From positions 430,501 through 494,500 of the forward strand of contig NC_015737.1 of assembly GCF_000270305.1 (NCBI RefSeq): a DNA stretch of 64,000 bases, in the 5' to 3' direction. The stretch comes from Clostridium sp. SY8519. GTDB taxonomy: Bacteria; Bacillota; Clostridia; Lachnospirales; Lachnospiraceae. This document shows positions 7,843-16,833 of the stretch, one piece after another. Position numbers and translations under genes: made by a program. Below the pieces are notes generated by a model that saw only the letters and a program-made list of their open reading frames with translations, had not been told where the DNA came from and ran no database searches. Positions within the stretch are counted from its first letter, which is position 1. The number at the start of each line of letters is the position of its first letter.

Positions 7843-9114
7843 TTATCCCAGCATCTCCACAAATGCCTCAATTCTGGTACGCAGCTGCTCCGTATCTGCG
7901 TCTGTGTAATCGGTCTCAATTCCAAGCACCGGGATTCCCGCCTGCTTCAGGGCCCGTTCCACAAAATATCCTTCTGTGTCATAGGTTTCGCAGAATTTCA
8001 GATTGACGTCAATGACACCGTCCACCTGATATTCCCGGGCCAGCCGCAGAATATCGTCAATTCTTCCCTGATTCGGCGTAAAGCACGCGCAGTTGATATG
8101 AAGATACCGCTCAGCCAGTGCGCGGTACTGCTCTTCCAGCGTTTTTCCGGATTCGTCGGTCAGATGTTCAATATAACGGGTGCCGGTGCAGGATTCCTCA
8201 CAGACCACTGCCGCGCCGCTGGTTTCAATCAGATGGTGGATCTTCCAGTTCGGGATTGCCATAGGTGTTCCGGAGAGCAGAATCCGACGGGTTCCTTTCG
8301 GGAATACGGAAATGCCGTCTCTGTTGCGCTGTTCCAGTTCATCCGCCAGCCGATTCGCCATTTCCGCGCATCGTACCGGGTCATCAAAATACGCAATCTG
8401 CATGATCAGCAGCGCGTCCTTGCCGCTGATGGGAATATTTGCGGACTTTCTCGCTTCATAAATACGCAGCAGGGCTTTCCGTTTCTCATTGACGATGTGG
8501 ATGGCTTCGCCTAACTTCTCCGGTGTCACTGCCTGTCCGGTCAGTTCCTGGGCTTTCTCCGCAAGAATGCGGATCTCATCGGTCCAGCGGTCATAATCCT
8601 GCGGCCGCTTCATCTGCGGCAGGTCCATCACGTGAAGCGGCACGTCCTCGGCCAGGATTTCATAGGCCTTCTTCTTGCCGTCACAGGTGGTTTCCCCGAT
8701 ATACATATCCGCGATCCGGAAAAAGGGACAGGTCCGTTCCAGTCTGGCTCCCACCGAGGCCTTGATCAGCGGGCAGGTGTTTTTCGGGAGCACTTTCTCT
8801 CCGCCCTGCACCCAGAACTGGGAGCCGCCGCACAGTCCGGTCACAATTCCTCCGGCTGCGATCAGCACTTCGTCCGGCACATAAGTGCAGAAAGTGCCAA
8901 ACACCTTTTTCCCCTGTTTCTGCGCTTCGATTAACTCTCCCGGGCGGATCCCGTGAATATCCGCCACCACCATATCCCAGAAAGCCATGCCTTCCGGCCG
9001 GTTCTCCTGTGAAAGAAATACATCCCCAAAGGCCTGGGGCAGCACTTCGCACAGGGCGTCATGCTTCTCCAGATCCATTCCCAGGTCTTCCCACATCTGT
9101 CTGTAATCTGCCAT
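7843..9114 (-). CDS. 2-hydroxyacyl-CoA dehydratase D-like / double-cubane-cluster reductase
   Basis: 423 residues. HgdB/FldC superfamily. Cysteines at 76, 95, 114, 129 and 144 in the N-terminal half and further ones in CEESC, NCAC and KFCETYD segments give the ligands for iron-sulfur clusters. It is a single-subunit protein with no partner dehydratase subunit nearby. That matches the YjiM/DCCP group, which with an activase drives ATP-dependent reduction of small molecules rather than 2-hydroxyacyl-CoA dehydration. Start ATG 9114 follows AGAGGAG by 8 bases. The physiological substrate is unknown; placement in a selenium hydroxylase operon points to sulfur, selenium or cofactor chemistry. Confidence 0.85.
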   Translation of the reverse strand: MADYRQMWEDLGMDLEKHDALCEVLPQAFGDVFLSQENRPEGMAFWDMVVADIHGIRPGELIEAQKQGKKVFGTFCTYVPDEVLIAAGGIVTGLCGGSQFWVQGGEKVLPKNTCPLIKASVGARLERTCPFFRIADMYIGETTCDGKKKAYEILAEDVPLHVMDLPQMKRPQDYDRWTDEIRILAEKAQELTGQAVTPEKLGEAIHIVNEKRKALLRIYEARKSANIPISGKDALLIMQIAYFDDPVRCAEMANRLADELEQRNRDGISVFPKGTRRILLSGTPMAIPNWKIHHLIETSGAAVVCEESCTGTRYIEHLTDESGKTLEEQYRALAERYLHINCACFTPNQGRIDDILRLAREYQVDGVIDVNLKFCETYDTEGYFVERALKQAGIPVLGIETDYTDADTEQLRTRIEAFVEMLG

Positions 9115-9159
9115 TGTTCCTTCTCCTCTTTCTCTGCTCTGCCGCAGTATTTCATGCAA

Positions 9160-10305
9160 TTAATGTATGGGTTCCATCGTCAGCTCCCGCAGCGCATCCA
9201 CTGCCGCGTCCGCTTCCTCCGGTGTATTCATATAGGAAAAACTGAACCGCACCGCGCCCTGGGCAGCCGTCCCCAGCGCCTCATGCATCAGCGGCGCGCA
9301 GTGCCCGCCGGCCCGGGTGCAGATTCCGTAATCGGTGTTCAGTACATCGCTGACTTCCGCCGAACTCCAGTCCCGAAGATTCAGCGCCACGATGGCGCAG
9401 CGTTCCTCTGCCTGAAAATCCCCGTAGATCCGGATCCCCGGCAGTTCCTTCACGCCGTCGTAAAAACGGCGCATCAGCGCCTGTTCCTTCCGGTGTATGG
9501 CGGCAAGCCCCACGGTGTTCAGATAGTCAATCGCCGCATCCAGTCCGGCAATCCCGTGCCCGTTCAGCGTCCCTGCTTCCAGCGCCGCCGGCATTTCCTT
9601 CGGATGGCTGCGGTGATAGGTCTGTATGCCGCTTCCTCCCGTCTTCAGCGGACGGATGGTCAGTCCTTTCCGGACACAGATTCCTCCGGTCCCCTGGGGG
9701 CCCATCATCCCCTTATGCCCGGTAAAACACAGTACATCAATCTGCATCTTCTGCATGTCAATGGGAAATACGCCTGCCGTCTGCGACACATCCGCCACGA
9801 ACAGAAGTCCGTGTTTGCGGGCGATCCGGCCCAGGCGTTCCAGATCCACCAGGTTGCCCGTCAGATTGGATCCGTGGGTGCTGACAATCATCCGGGTATT
9901 CGGGCGGACGGCAGCCGCAAAGCTGTCATAATCCAGGGTCCCGTCTGTCCTGCAGGGCAGAATCGTCAGCTCCACGCCCCGGTCCTCCAGTTCATACAAC
10001 GGACGCAGCACGGAATTGTGTTCCAGCACGGAGGTAATCACATGATCCCCCGGATTCAGAATCCCCTTCAGCGCAATATTCAGCGCTTCGGTGGAATTGC
10101 AGGTAAACGCCACCTGCGACGGTCCCTCCGCGTGAAAGAAATCTGAAACCTTTTTTCTGGTATCAAACACGGTACGCGCCGCCCCGAGAGAAGCCCCGTG
10201 CACACCCCTGCCGGCGTTTCCGATGGTCTGCATCGCTGTCAGCACCGCGTCCAGCACCTGTTTCGGTTTTTTTAATGTAGTAGCCGCATTGTCCAGATAG
10301 ATCAT
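9160..10305 (-). CDS. Cysteine desulfurase family protein (EF2568 type)
   Basis: 381 residues, class V aminotransferase fold, PLP dependent. The PLP lysine is in CFTGHKGMMGPQGTGG, and the C-terminal active-site cysteine lies in GICTRAGGHCAPL. This is the subgroup (TIGR01977-like) that travels with selD and molybdenum hydroxylase genes; it is likely to release sulfur or selenium from cysteine or selenocysteine for the maturation pathway. ATG 10305 has GGAGG five bases upstream; a longer frame to 10662 would read through the promoter. It is the first gene of the selenium hydroxylase operon, 45 bases ahead of the HgdB-like gene. Confidence 0.9.
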   Translation of the reverse strand: MIYLDNAATTLKKPKQVLDAVLTAMQTIGNAGRGVHGASLGAARTVFDTRKKVSDFFHAEGPSQVAFTCNSTEALNIALKGILNPGDHVITSVLEHNSVLRPLYELEDRGVELTILPCRTDGTLDYDSFAAAVRPNTRMIVSTHGSNLTGNLVDLERLGRIARKHGLLFVADVSQTAGVFPIDMQKMQIDVLCFTGHKGMMGPQGTGGICVRKGLTIRPLKTGGSGIQTYHRSHPKEMPAALEAGTLNGHGIAGLDAAIDYLNTVGLAAIHRKEQALMRRFYDGVKELPGIRIYGDFQAEERCAIVALNLRDWSSAEVSDVLNTDYGICTRAGGHCAPLMHEALGTAAQGAVRFSFSYMNTPEEADAAVDALRELTMEPIH

Positions 10306-10335
10306 ATGGGCCTCCGTATTCAAAATTTTATTTAT

Positions 10336-10356
10336 CATAACAAACTTTTTGTCATG
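10336..10356. promoter_or_regulatory. Near-palindromic site upstream of the selenium hydroxylase operon
   Basis: A 21-base near-perfect dyad: on the minus strand the half CATGACAAA is mirrored by TTTGTTATG, eight of nine positions matching. It lies 31-51 bases upstream of the first start codon, in an A+T-rich stretch that also contains TATGAT on the minus strand, a plausible -10 element. Its size and position fit an operator of a homodimeric regulator acting on this operon. No regulator gene is adjacent, so the binding protein is unknown. Confidence 0.4.
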
Positions 10357-10444
10357 TAAATAATAGCATACTCCGGATCGTCTGAACAGATAAAAATCTA
10401 ACAGTTTTTTACAGAAAATTTCGTGGAAATGACTGTTACGAAGC

Positions 10445-10510
10445 AAAAAAAGAACCGGCAGATCCCCCTCTGCCGTCAGCTGCCTGACAGCAGAAAGAAC
10501 CCACCGGTTC
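10445..10510 (-). terminator. Intrinsic terminator after the CDF transporter gene
   Basis: On the minus strand GAACCGG pairs with CCGGTTC across a long loop that itself folds (CTGCTGTCAG with CTGACGGCAG), followed immediately by seven T. It lies about 50 bases past the stop of the cation transporter, and it separates that operon from the selenium hydroxylase operon. Confidence 0.8.
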
Positions 10511-10558
10511 CTGTCTGCGGAAAATCGAGTGCCGAATCCGGAAGACCCCTTCTGTCTT

Positions 10559-11668
10559 CTAAAGCTCGATATCCATCGTGATATGAAAATCATACTGCGG
10601 GAAAGTCCTGCGGATCTCATCCGACACCTGGTCAAACAGGCCTTCCCTGTCTTTTTCATCAAAACTGATTACCAGGTCCAGCGAGGCATACCCGCTCTCC
10701 TGGTTTAAATAAAACCCATGCATTCCCGTCACATGCGGATGGGTCAGGGCCAGCGCGGCCACCTGCTTCCGCAGCCGGCTCACCTGATTGTCCCCGGTAT
10801 TCATGGAATAAATTCCGATACCGGTCAGAATCACCCGATGCTCCCGGTACACCTTTCTGGCAATTTTGCGCTGCAGCATATCCAGCCGGTCAGCCGTGCA
10901 GGTATCCGGCACTTCGATATGCACGGAGCCCAGCATCCGGTCCGGCCCGTAATCATGAAGATGCAGATCGTACACCCCAAGCACCCCGTCAAAGCTGCGG
11001 ACCGTTGTCTTGATTTTGCCTGCCAGTTCCCCGGAGACTTTCTGGCCGAGAATCTCGCTTAACGCGCTGCGAAGCAGATGTACGCCTTCAATCAGAATAA
11101 AGATTCCGATGATTCCGCTGGCAAAGGCCTCCAGATGCAGGCCGGTCAGAATATTCACCACCGCCGCCGCGAGGGTCAGAACAGAGATCAGCGCATGGTG
11201 AATGGCCTCCGCGCCGGAGGCATGCAGTGCCTTGGACTGTACCGGTTCTGCCTTCTTTTTTGTGTACACACCGTAAAGGATCTTCACAAGAATGGACACA
11301 ATTACTACCGTCAGGGTAACGCCGGAGTAATGGGTCGCGTGGGGAGACAGAAAAGCCTCTGCCGTCTCCCGCATGGCTTCCACACCTGCATACAGCACAA
11401 TCAGCGCGATGGCCAGAGTCACCATATATTCCATACGCCCGTATCCGTAGGGGTGTTTTCTGTTCGGACGCTTTTCCGAAAAAACAGTGCCCGTAATAAT
11501 TACCCCGGAAGCCAGCGCATCCGTAAAATTGCTTACCGCATCCGTCAGTACGGCTGCCGAACCGGAAATCAGTCCGAATACAATCTTGAACAGACCCAGC
11601 AGCACGTTTGCCAGTACGCCCCCTGCGCTGGTGCGCAGAATAATTCGATTCCTTTCTTTTCTATGCAT
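10559..11668 (-). CDS. Cation diffusion facilitator family transporter
   Basis: 369 residues. Six membrane segments in the first 210 residues and a cytoplasmic C-terminal domain rich in His (LHLHDYGPD). The TM2 metal site is LTDAVSNFTDALAS with the expected Asp residues; the TM5 site reads HASGAEAIHHA, with Glu where many family members have Asp. CDF proteins export divalent metals such as zinc, manganese or iron in exchange for protons. It lies 29 bases after glucokinase and is probably cotranscribed. The metal cannot be assigned from sequence; manganese would be notable because C-glycoside deglycosidases use it, but that is speculation. Confidence 0.88.
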   Translation of the reverse strand: MHRKERNRIILRTSAGGVLANVLLGLFKIVFGLISGSAAVLTDAVSNFTDALASGVIITGTVFSEKRPNRKHPYGYGRMEYMVTLAIALIVLYAGVEAMRETAEAFLSPHATHYSGVTLTVVIVSILVKILYGVYTKKKAEPVQSKALHASGAEAIHHALISVLTLAAAVVNILTGLHLEAFASGIIGIFILIEGVHLLRSALSEILGQKVSGELAGKIKTTVRSFDGVLGVYDLHLHDYGPDRMLGSVHIEVPDTCTADRLDMLQRKIARKVYREHRVILTGIGIYSMNTGDNQVSRLRKQVAALALTHPHVTGMHGFYLNQESGYASLDLVISFDEKDREGLFDQVSDEIRRTFPQYDFHITMDIEL

Positions 11669-11697
11669 GGTTTGCTATCCGTCCTGTGTCTTTCCGC

Positions 11698-12639
11698 TTA
11701 ATCCAGTACCATTTTCACCGCGCCGTACATGCCCGCGTCATTGCCCAGTGTGGCCAGGGCAAATTCCGCATCCGCGGAAGCGTGGAAGGCATACTTGCGG
11801 TAGTGGCGCTGAATCGTTTCAATCAGAATATCCCCTGCCTTGGAAACACCGCCGCCGATGACAAAAATCTCCGGATCGAACACACAGGCAATCAGACTGC
11901 AGGCATTTCCCAGCTCCTCACCGATAAATTCCACGATTTCCAGAGACAGTTCATCTCCTTTTTTCGCGCAGTCAAACACCTCTTTCGCGGAAAGATAGGA
12001 CACATTCCGCAGCATGGACGGGCGGTCGCTCTGCACCAGCATCTCCTGGGCCTTCCGCGCAATGCCGGTGGCGGACGCGTACTGCTCCAGATGGCCGTGC
12101 TTGCCGCATCCGCACACCAGCGTTTCCTCCCGGTTCACACGCATATGCCCGATCTCTCCGGCTGCTCCGAACCGTCCGGAAATAATCTTTCCGTCATGCA
12201 CAATGCCGCCGCCGATTCCCGTACCAAGGGTCAGCATCACCAGATCTTTGTGATTCTTTCCGCCTCCCTGCCACATTTCACCCAGGGTTGCCGCATTTGC
12301 GTCGTTCGTGACCTTTACTTTGGCGATTCCGGTCAGCTCCGCGGTCTTTTCCGCCACATCCAGAACACCCCAGCCGAGATTGGCGCATTTGTTCACAATC
12401 CGTTCCTCCAGTACCGGCCCCGGCACATCAATGCCGATGCCTTCGATCTCGGTCTTTGAAATATTTTTTTCTTTCAGTTTTTCATCAATGGACCCTGCGA
12501 TATCTCCCAGGATCAGCCGCCCGCCGTCCTCTGTACGGGTCGGAATCTCCCAGCTGTCCTCCATTCTGCCCTCGGTCAGAAACAGGCCGATTTTTACAGT
12601 TGTGCCGCCGATGTCCACGCCAAACGCATACTTTTTCAT
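11698..12639 (-). CDS. glcK: ROK-family glucokinase
   Basis: 313 residues. N-terminal ATP site FGVDIGGTTVKIG, catalytic Asp in VTNDANAATLGE, ROK signature LGTGIGGGIV, and the zinc motif in EIGHM...CGCGKHGHLE. The last Cys of the usual zinc pattern is replaced by His (GHLEQ). It phosphorylates glucose to glucose 6-phosphate. GGGAG sits about nine bases upstream of the ATG. It follows a terminator, so it may have its own weak promoter. Its position beside the C-glycoside genes fits a role in capturing released glucose. Confidence 0.93.
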   Translation of the reverse strand: MKKYAFGVDIGGTTVKIGLFLTEGRMEDSWEIPTRTEDGGRLILGDIAGSIDEKLKEKNISKTEIEGIGIDVPGPVLEERIVNKCANLGWGVLDVAEKTAELTGIAKVKVTNDANAATLGEMWQGGGKNHKDLVMLTLGTGIGGGIVHDGKIISGRFGAAGEIGHMRVNREETLVCGCGKHGHLEQYASATGIARKAQEMLVQSDRPSMLRNVSYLSAKEVFDCAKKGDELSLEIVEFIGEELGNACSLIACVFDPEIFVIGGGVSKAGDILIETIQRHYRKYAFHASADAEFALATLGNDAGMYGAVKMVLD

Positions 12640-12694
12640 ATTCGATTTCTCCCTTCTGCATCCATCCTGTGCCGGAACCCAATGGAAATACCGG

Positions 12695-12721
12695 AAAAGG
12701 CGGCCGGATCAACCGGCCGCC
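12695..12721 (-). terminator. Intrinsic terminator between Gfo/Idh gene and glucokinase
   Basis: A perfect nine-base stem, GGCGGCCGG with CCGGCCGCC, with a five-base loop, followed on the minus strand by TTTT. It lies about 30 bases after the stop of the upstream oxidoreductase gene. Confidence 0.85.
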
Positions 12722-12750
12722 TGCCAAATGCATGTTATTGTATCTGCTGT

Positions 12751-14031
12751 TTACTCTGGTTTGTATTCATCAAAATCATACGCAATCACTCCGAAGGGGG
12801 TCTCCTGCTCACGAAGCGCAATGGATTTGGACATTGCTTTGATCTCATCCGCGCTTACGCTGCGTCCCAGCTCGCTGGAAAGAACCACACCTTCCGACAG
12901 GAAAGCCGTCTGCATCGCAATGTACGGGGAATCAATTCTGGTCTCATCGGTCAGCTCGCCGCGCAGGTAGGAGTACCACTGCAGCTGGTTGTCATTGTAT
13001 TTTTCCATTTCCGGATTCAGGGCAAGCTCCTGCATACCGGTGATATCGCCGATCGCGCAGTCTAACTTGTTGTCAAACAGCACGCCGTCTGCATCTACGC
13101 CGAACCACTCCAGCTTCGGGTTCTGCAGCGCGCCGCCGCCGATGATGGAGCCGCCGTCCGGAACCGCCAGCGGACCGCCTGTGGTGTCCACGTCGGTGAA
13201 TTTAAGTCCGCCCAGGGAACCGGCAATGAAGCTGCTGCCGATCTCATCCATGTGCATTGCCCAGTCTTCGTAGATATCCATGGAAATGCCGCCTTTGAAG
13301 CGTGCCATGCCGACGCCCAGGTCCTCGATCGGGGTGTGGCAGTTCACTGCGTCATCAATGCGCCGGTCTCTCCAGTAAGAGCAGCTCTGCACGCCGTATA
13401 CGCTCTCCAGCTCCGGCATCCCCAGCACATAAAGCATCTGTGCCAGATGGTAAATGCCCAGGTCAAACAGGGGACCGTGCACACCAATCCGCGGATCGAT
13501 AAAGTCATGGCTGAAGAAGGGCATATCATAGCCCGGACGGCCCTGACGTCTGTGCCCCACACTTCTCACATGGTAGATGTCTCCCAGTTTGCCTTCCGCG
13601 ATCATCTTTTTCGCGATACGGGTCTGGGGATTGTAGATGGAGCTGATCTGTACCGCCAGCTTCTGGCCGTATTTCTCCTGTGCGTCATAGAGGATCTTTG
13701 CGTCTGCGTAGCTTGCGGCCATGGGCTTCTCTGAATAGCAGGGATAGCCTGCAGCCATTACAGCAGTGGCAACTGAAGTATGCAGGTTGTTGTGTACGCA
13801 TACCTCTACCTCGTCGATGTCGTCCCGTTTCAGCATCTCACGGAAATCTGTATAAAGTCTGTCTTCGGCAAGGCCGTACTTCTGTCCGAAGGCCTCTACA
13901 CGTTCTTTTACAATATCGCAAGCCGCTACGACTGTCAAGTTCTGGCCTCTTTTTTTCAGGTTATTGATTACGGTCATATGACGCTCGGAAATCATTCCGG
14001 TTCCGATAATGGCAATTCTTATTTCTTTCAT
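12751..14031 (-). CDS. Gfo/Idh/MocA family oxidoreductase A
   Basis: 426 residues, longer than the common 330-390. N-terminal Rossmann motif IAIIGTGMISERH and the catalytic EKPMA lysine motif; the C-terminal domain is the Gfo/Idh/MocA alpha/beta sheet. The family oxidises or reduces sugar hydroxyls with a tightly bound nicotinamide; in C-glycoside pathways the DgpA-type member oxidises C3 of the sugar. The start ATG 14031 has AAAGGA six bases upstream. It is the last gene of a three-gene set with an epimerase-like gene and a second Gfo/Idh gene. Which of the two acts on the glycoside is not decidable here. Confidence 0.85.
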   Translation of the reverse strand: MKEIRIAIIGTGMISERHMTVINNLKKRGQNLTVVAACDIVKERVEAFGQKYGLAEDRLYTDFREMLKRDDIDEVEVCVHNNLHTSVATAVMAAGYPCYSEKPMAASYADAKILYDAQEKYGQKLAVQISSIYNPQTRIAKKMIAEGKLGDIYHVRSVGHRRQGRPGYDMPFFSHDFIDPRIGVHGPLFDLGIYHLAQMLYVLGMPELESVYGVQSCSYWRDRRIDDAVNCHTPIEDLGVGMARFKGGISMDIYEDWAMHMDEIGSSFIAGSLGGLKFTDVDTTGGPLAVPDGGSIIGGGALQNPKLEWFGVDADGVLFDNKLDCAIGDITGMQELALNPEMEKYNDNQLQWYSYLRGELTDETRIDSPYIAMQTAFLSEGVVLSSELGRSVSADEIKAMSKSIALREQETPFGVIAYDFDEYKPE

Positions 14032-14088
14032 ACTGTTTCCTTTCTTGCTGTTCTGCACATCCCTCTGCGGGCACTGTATTTTTCTCTG

Positions 14089-14928
14089 TTACCAGCCCAG
14101 GATCTTCAGGTATTCCCGGCTTCTTCTCGCGCACTCCAGCGGATCTGTCTCGTAGTGTTCATCCTGTTCCACTACCGCCCACCGGGTGTTTGCCTCCAGT
14201 GCGGCATCCAGAATCGGTTCCCAGATCATCTGTCCGAAGCCTACCGGACGGAACCCGAAGTATCCGGTATCTTCCTCCGACTCCTCTTCTTCGATGCCGA
14301 TCAGTTTATACATATTTTTTACTTCACCCTGTTTGATGTAATCCTTCAGGTGGATCACCGGCAGACGGTCCGTGTATTTCTTTACAAAATCTGTTACCGC
14401 GCCCGTAGCCACATCACACCAGCAGGTGTCCAGTTCGCTCATCAGATGGTCGTGGGGAATGGCTTCAAACATGGCATCATAGCCCCATCTGCCGTCCGGC
14501 AGTCTGACGAACTCAAAGTCGTGGTTGTGATACAGGAAGGTCATGCCCGCCTGATGGATCTTCTCGCCCACCTGATTCAGCAGCGGGAGAAATTTTTCAA
14601 ACCCTTCCGGATTCACCGGACGGTACTCCTCTGCCATATACGGCATTACCAGGTATTTCACACCGATTTCCGAATAATCCGCAATGACCTGATCCAGATC
14701 TTCCATCATCTCCGCAAATGCCACATGGGCGGAGATCGGTGTCAGTCCCACCTCATCCAGGATCTGTTTTGCCTCGGCGGGTTTGAGACCGTACAGTCCG
14801 GCCAGTTCCACGCCGTCATATCCCATATCTTTGATCTGCTGCATCACGGTCCGGAAATTTTCCGGATGGTCTTCCAGAAGATCTCTCAGGCCGTATACCT
14901 GTATGGCAATCGGAAGTTTCTTGCTCAT
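14089..14928 (-). CDS. Sugar phosphate isomerase/epimerase-like TIM barrel protein
   Basis: 279 residues, AP-endonuclease-2 fold. Likely metal ligands lie in FLYHNHDFEF, ELDTCWCDVATG, PVIHLKDY and VVEQDEHY. Family members isomerise, epimerise or dehydrate free or oxidised sugars. Unlike the two deglycosidase alpha subunits nearby (about 290 residues, CPEIH signature), it begins AIQVYGLRDLL and resembles IolE-type enzymes. Placed between two Gfo/Idh genes, it probably processes a keto-sugar intermediate. Specific reaction unknown. Confidence 0.8.
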   Translation of the reverse strand: MSKKLPIAIQVYGLRDLLEDHPENFRTVMQQIKDMGYDGVELAGLYGLKPAEAKQILDEVGLTPISAHVAFAEMMEDLDQVIADYSEIGVKYLVMPYMAEEYRPVNPEGFEKFLPLLNQVGEKIHQAGMTFLYHNHDFEFVRLPDGRWGYDAMFEAIPHDHLMSELDTCWCDVATGAVTDFVKKYTDRLPVIHLKDYIKQGEVKNMYKLIGIEEEESEEDTGYFGFRPVGFGQMIWEPILDAALEANTRWAVVEQDEHYETDPLECARRSREYLKILGW

Positions 14929-14965
14929 TTCTGTTTTCCTCTCTTTCCTGCGTCAGTCGCCAGTC

Positions 14966-16039
14966 TTATTCAAAATCAATGGATTTGCCGGTGCGTCCGG
15001 ATTCTCTGACCGCATCCATCAGCCGAAGTACGCGGCGTACCTGCGGAATTGTCACAAAAGGCTCTTCTTCCCCGTGCCAGGAACGGATGTAGTGATCGAA
15101 GAAGTCCCTGTGGCCGGTATGCACTTCCGGCAGCGCCTCCGTTACAATCGTGCCTTCCGGCGCCGGTCCGAAGGATCTGGTGGGGCCTGCGGCCGTCATG
15201 GTCCGCTTGCCGCCCACGTTGGTCAGCAGATGGGTGGTACGTACGATCTTTCCTTCCGGGAAGAAGCCGTCCACATACGCGGTTCCTTTGTTTCCTGCCA
15301 CAAACCAGTGCCGCTCAAACCACTTGTCCGCGGTCTTGTCCGCCAGATAATACGTACCCAGCTCTACGGTAGCGGTTACGCCGTTGTCAAACCGCAGCAT
15401 GATCTGGAAGTAATCATCCACTTCTTTATTGATGACATTGCGGATGTCCGCAAATACGGATTTCAGTTTTGCTCCCGGGAACATCCAGCAGACCTGATCC
15501 AGCAGATGCACGCCCCAGTCATACAGCATGCCGCCGCCTTCGCTGACAAAGACATGCCAGTCATGCATATTGCCGTTAAAGCCGTACAGCAAATTCTTAA
15601 TGGCATATACATCACCCAGTGTGCCGGAATCACAGACTTCCTTCGCGGTGCGGAAATCCGGGTCAAACCGTCTCTGCTGATGCACGGTGAATTTCACGCC
15701 GTTTTTCTTTACCGCCTCCTCCATCTCATCCAGCTCTTTTAAGCTCATTGCCACCGGCTTCTCGCAGATAATGTCTTTGTGGGCCTCTGCTGCCTGAATG
15801 ACCAGATCGTGATGCTGATTGTTGTTTGCCGCAATCAGAACCACGTCTACTTCCGGATCCGCCAGCAGTTCCTCATTGCTGCTGTAACGCTTCAGACCCT
15901 CTTTCACATCCTCCAGCTGCTCCGGATCCCGGTCCGAGAATCCCACCAGCCGGATTCCCGGAAAGTCAGAAAGCATTTTCTCATGCTCATGTCCCATAAA
16001 TCCGTGTCCGATAATTGCAATTCTGATATCCTGTGCCAT
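14966..16039 (-). CDS. Gfo/Idh/MocA family oxidoreductase B
   Basis: 357 residues. Rossmann start IAIIGHGFMGHEHEKML and the EKPVAMS lysine motif; then YDWGVHLLDQVCWMF as in sugar 3-dehydrogenases of the family. Start ATG 16039 has a perfect AGGAGG five bases upstream. Its length matches the DgpA-type oxidoreductases of C-glycoside catabolism, so it is the better candidate for 3-oxidation of the glycoside, and for reducing 3-keto-glucose back to glucose after cleavage. First gene of the block after the terminator at 16303-16343. Confidence 0.85.
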   Translation of the reverse strand: MAQDIRIAIIGHGFMGHEHEKMLSDFPGIRLVGFSDRDPEQLEDVKEGLKRYSSNEELLADPEVDVVLIAANNNQHHDLVIQAAEAHKDIICEKPVAMSLKELDEMEEAVKKNGVKFTVHQQRRFDPDFRTAKEVCDSGTLGDVYAIKNLLYGFNGNMHDWHVFVSEGGGMLYDWGVHLLDQVCWMFPGAKLKSVFADIRNVINKEVDDYFQIMLRFDNGVTATVELGTYYLADKTADKWFERHWFVAGNKGTAYVDGFFPEGKIVRTTHLLTNVGGKRTMTAAGPTRSFGPAPEGTIVTEALPEVHTGHRDFFDHYIRSWHGEEEPFVTIPQVRRVLRLMDAVRESGRTGKSIDFE

Positions 16040-16302
16040 GTTTTCCTCCTGTATCACGTTCTGTATTTTCCAGCGCTTCTTCTGTCTCTATGCAATGTCA
16101 GTATCCGGGGATCTGTCGCGTTTCCCCTGTTTCTTTCTGTGTATATCCTACCAATTCCGGCGCCTGCCCTTCTATTCCGGTTTTTACAATTACCTGTCAT
16201 TCTTTGCACGCTCAGAATTCCGCTTTTTTTCAGGTGCAACATTTGATCCATTTTCGTTGCATCCTCCTGCCGTTCCGGGTCAATCCCTCTTCTCCGAACC
16301 GC

Positions 16303-16343
16303 AAAATGCCGTTCCGGAACATTCAGTTCTTCCGGAACGGCAT
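16303..16343 (-). terminator. Intrinsic terminator after the first deglycosidase beta gene
   Basis: A perfect 14-base inverted repeat, ATGCCGTTCCGGAA with TTCCGGAACGGCAT, with a ten-base loop, followed on the minus strand by TTTTG. It lies 35 bases beyond the beta-subunit stop. The rest of the 16040-16302 gap holds no ORF I can support and presumably contains the promoter for the oxidoreductase block. Confidence 0.85.
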
Positions 16344-16377
16344 ACCGCGCAACACCTGTATTCAGTTTTTCTGCGGA

Positions 16378-16821
16378 TTACACAATCAGCAGCCGTCTCT
16401 CATTCACATGATGGCCGAACTCCGGCAGGAATACCATGTTTTCCTTATCCGGATCCAGATGTGCCTGAATGATCGGAGGCATATAGGAGGAAGTAAAGCA
16501 GAATCCGTATTTTAAGTCATGATAGCCCTGGGCGAGTCCGCCTTCCTTCTTCACTTTCAGCACGGCCGGTTTGGTCACGGACCAGTGTACCTGATAATTG
16601 GTCTTCATCTCTTCGTTGGTATATTCTTCCCCGTCAATGACCCAGGTGATGGAATCTTTTTCAATTCTCTCCCCGTCCACAAACAGGGTGCCCGGACGAA
16701 TCTGTGAAAGGAAAATTCCCCGATAATACGGCAGTCTTACCTTAAACTGAAAGCCTGTCACATTTCCTTCCACATCTTTTGTATTTCTGAAGCCTACCGA
16801 CTGAATTACCTGTTTTTCCAT
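16378..16821 (-). CDS. C-glycoside deglycosidase beta subunit-like protein (DUF6379), copy 1
   Basis: 147 residues, all-beta. It matches the small subunit of DgpBC/DfgAB-type enzymes: N-terminal VIQSVGFRN, RLPYYRGIFLSQIRPGTLFVDG, the ITWVIDGEEYT segment, GGLAQGYHDLK, and a SSYMPP element near the C-terminus. In characterised enzymes this subunit binds the TIM-barrel alpha subunit and shapes the site where the aglycone is released. It lies 12 bases after the alpha gene, as expected. The second copy at 22045-22476 shares the same landmarks but differs in most other positions. Function by homology, substrate not known. Confidence 0.8.
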   Translation of the reverse strand: MEKQVIQSVGFRNTKDVEGNVTGFQFKVRLPYYRGIFLSQIRPGTLFVDGERIEKDSITWVIDGEEYTNEEMKTNYQVHWSVTKPAVLKVKKEGGLAQGYHDLKYGFCFTSSYMPPIIQAHLDPDKENMVFLPEFGHHVNERRLLIV

Positions 16822-16833
16822 ACAATCGCCTCC

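Noticed and set aside
9160..10662. N-terminal extension of the cysteine desulfurase frame to 10662
   Set aside because: The extra 119 codons cover the terminator and promoter region; GGAGG before ATG 10305 marks the true start.
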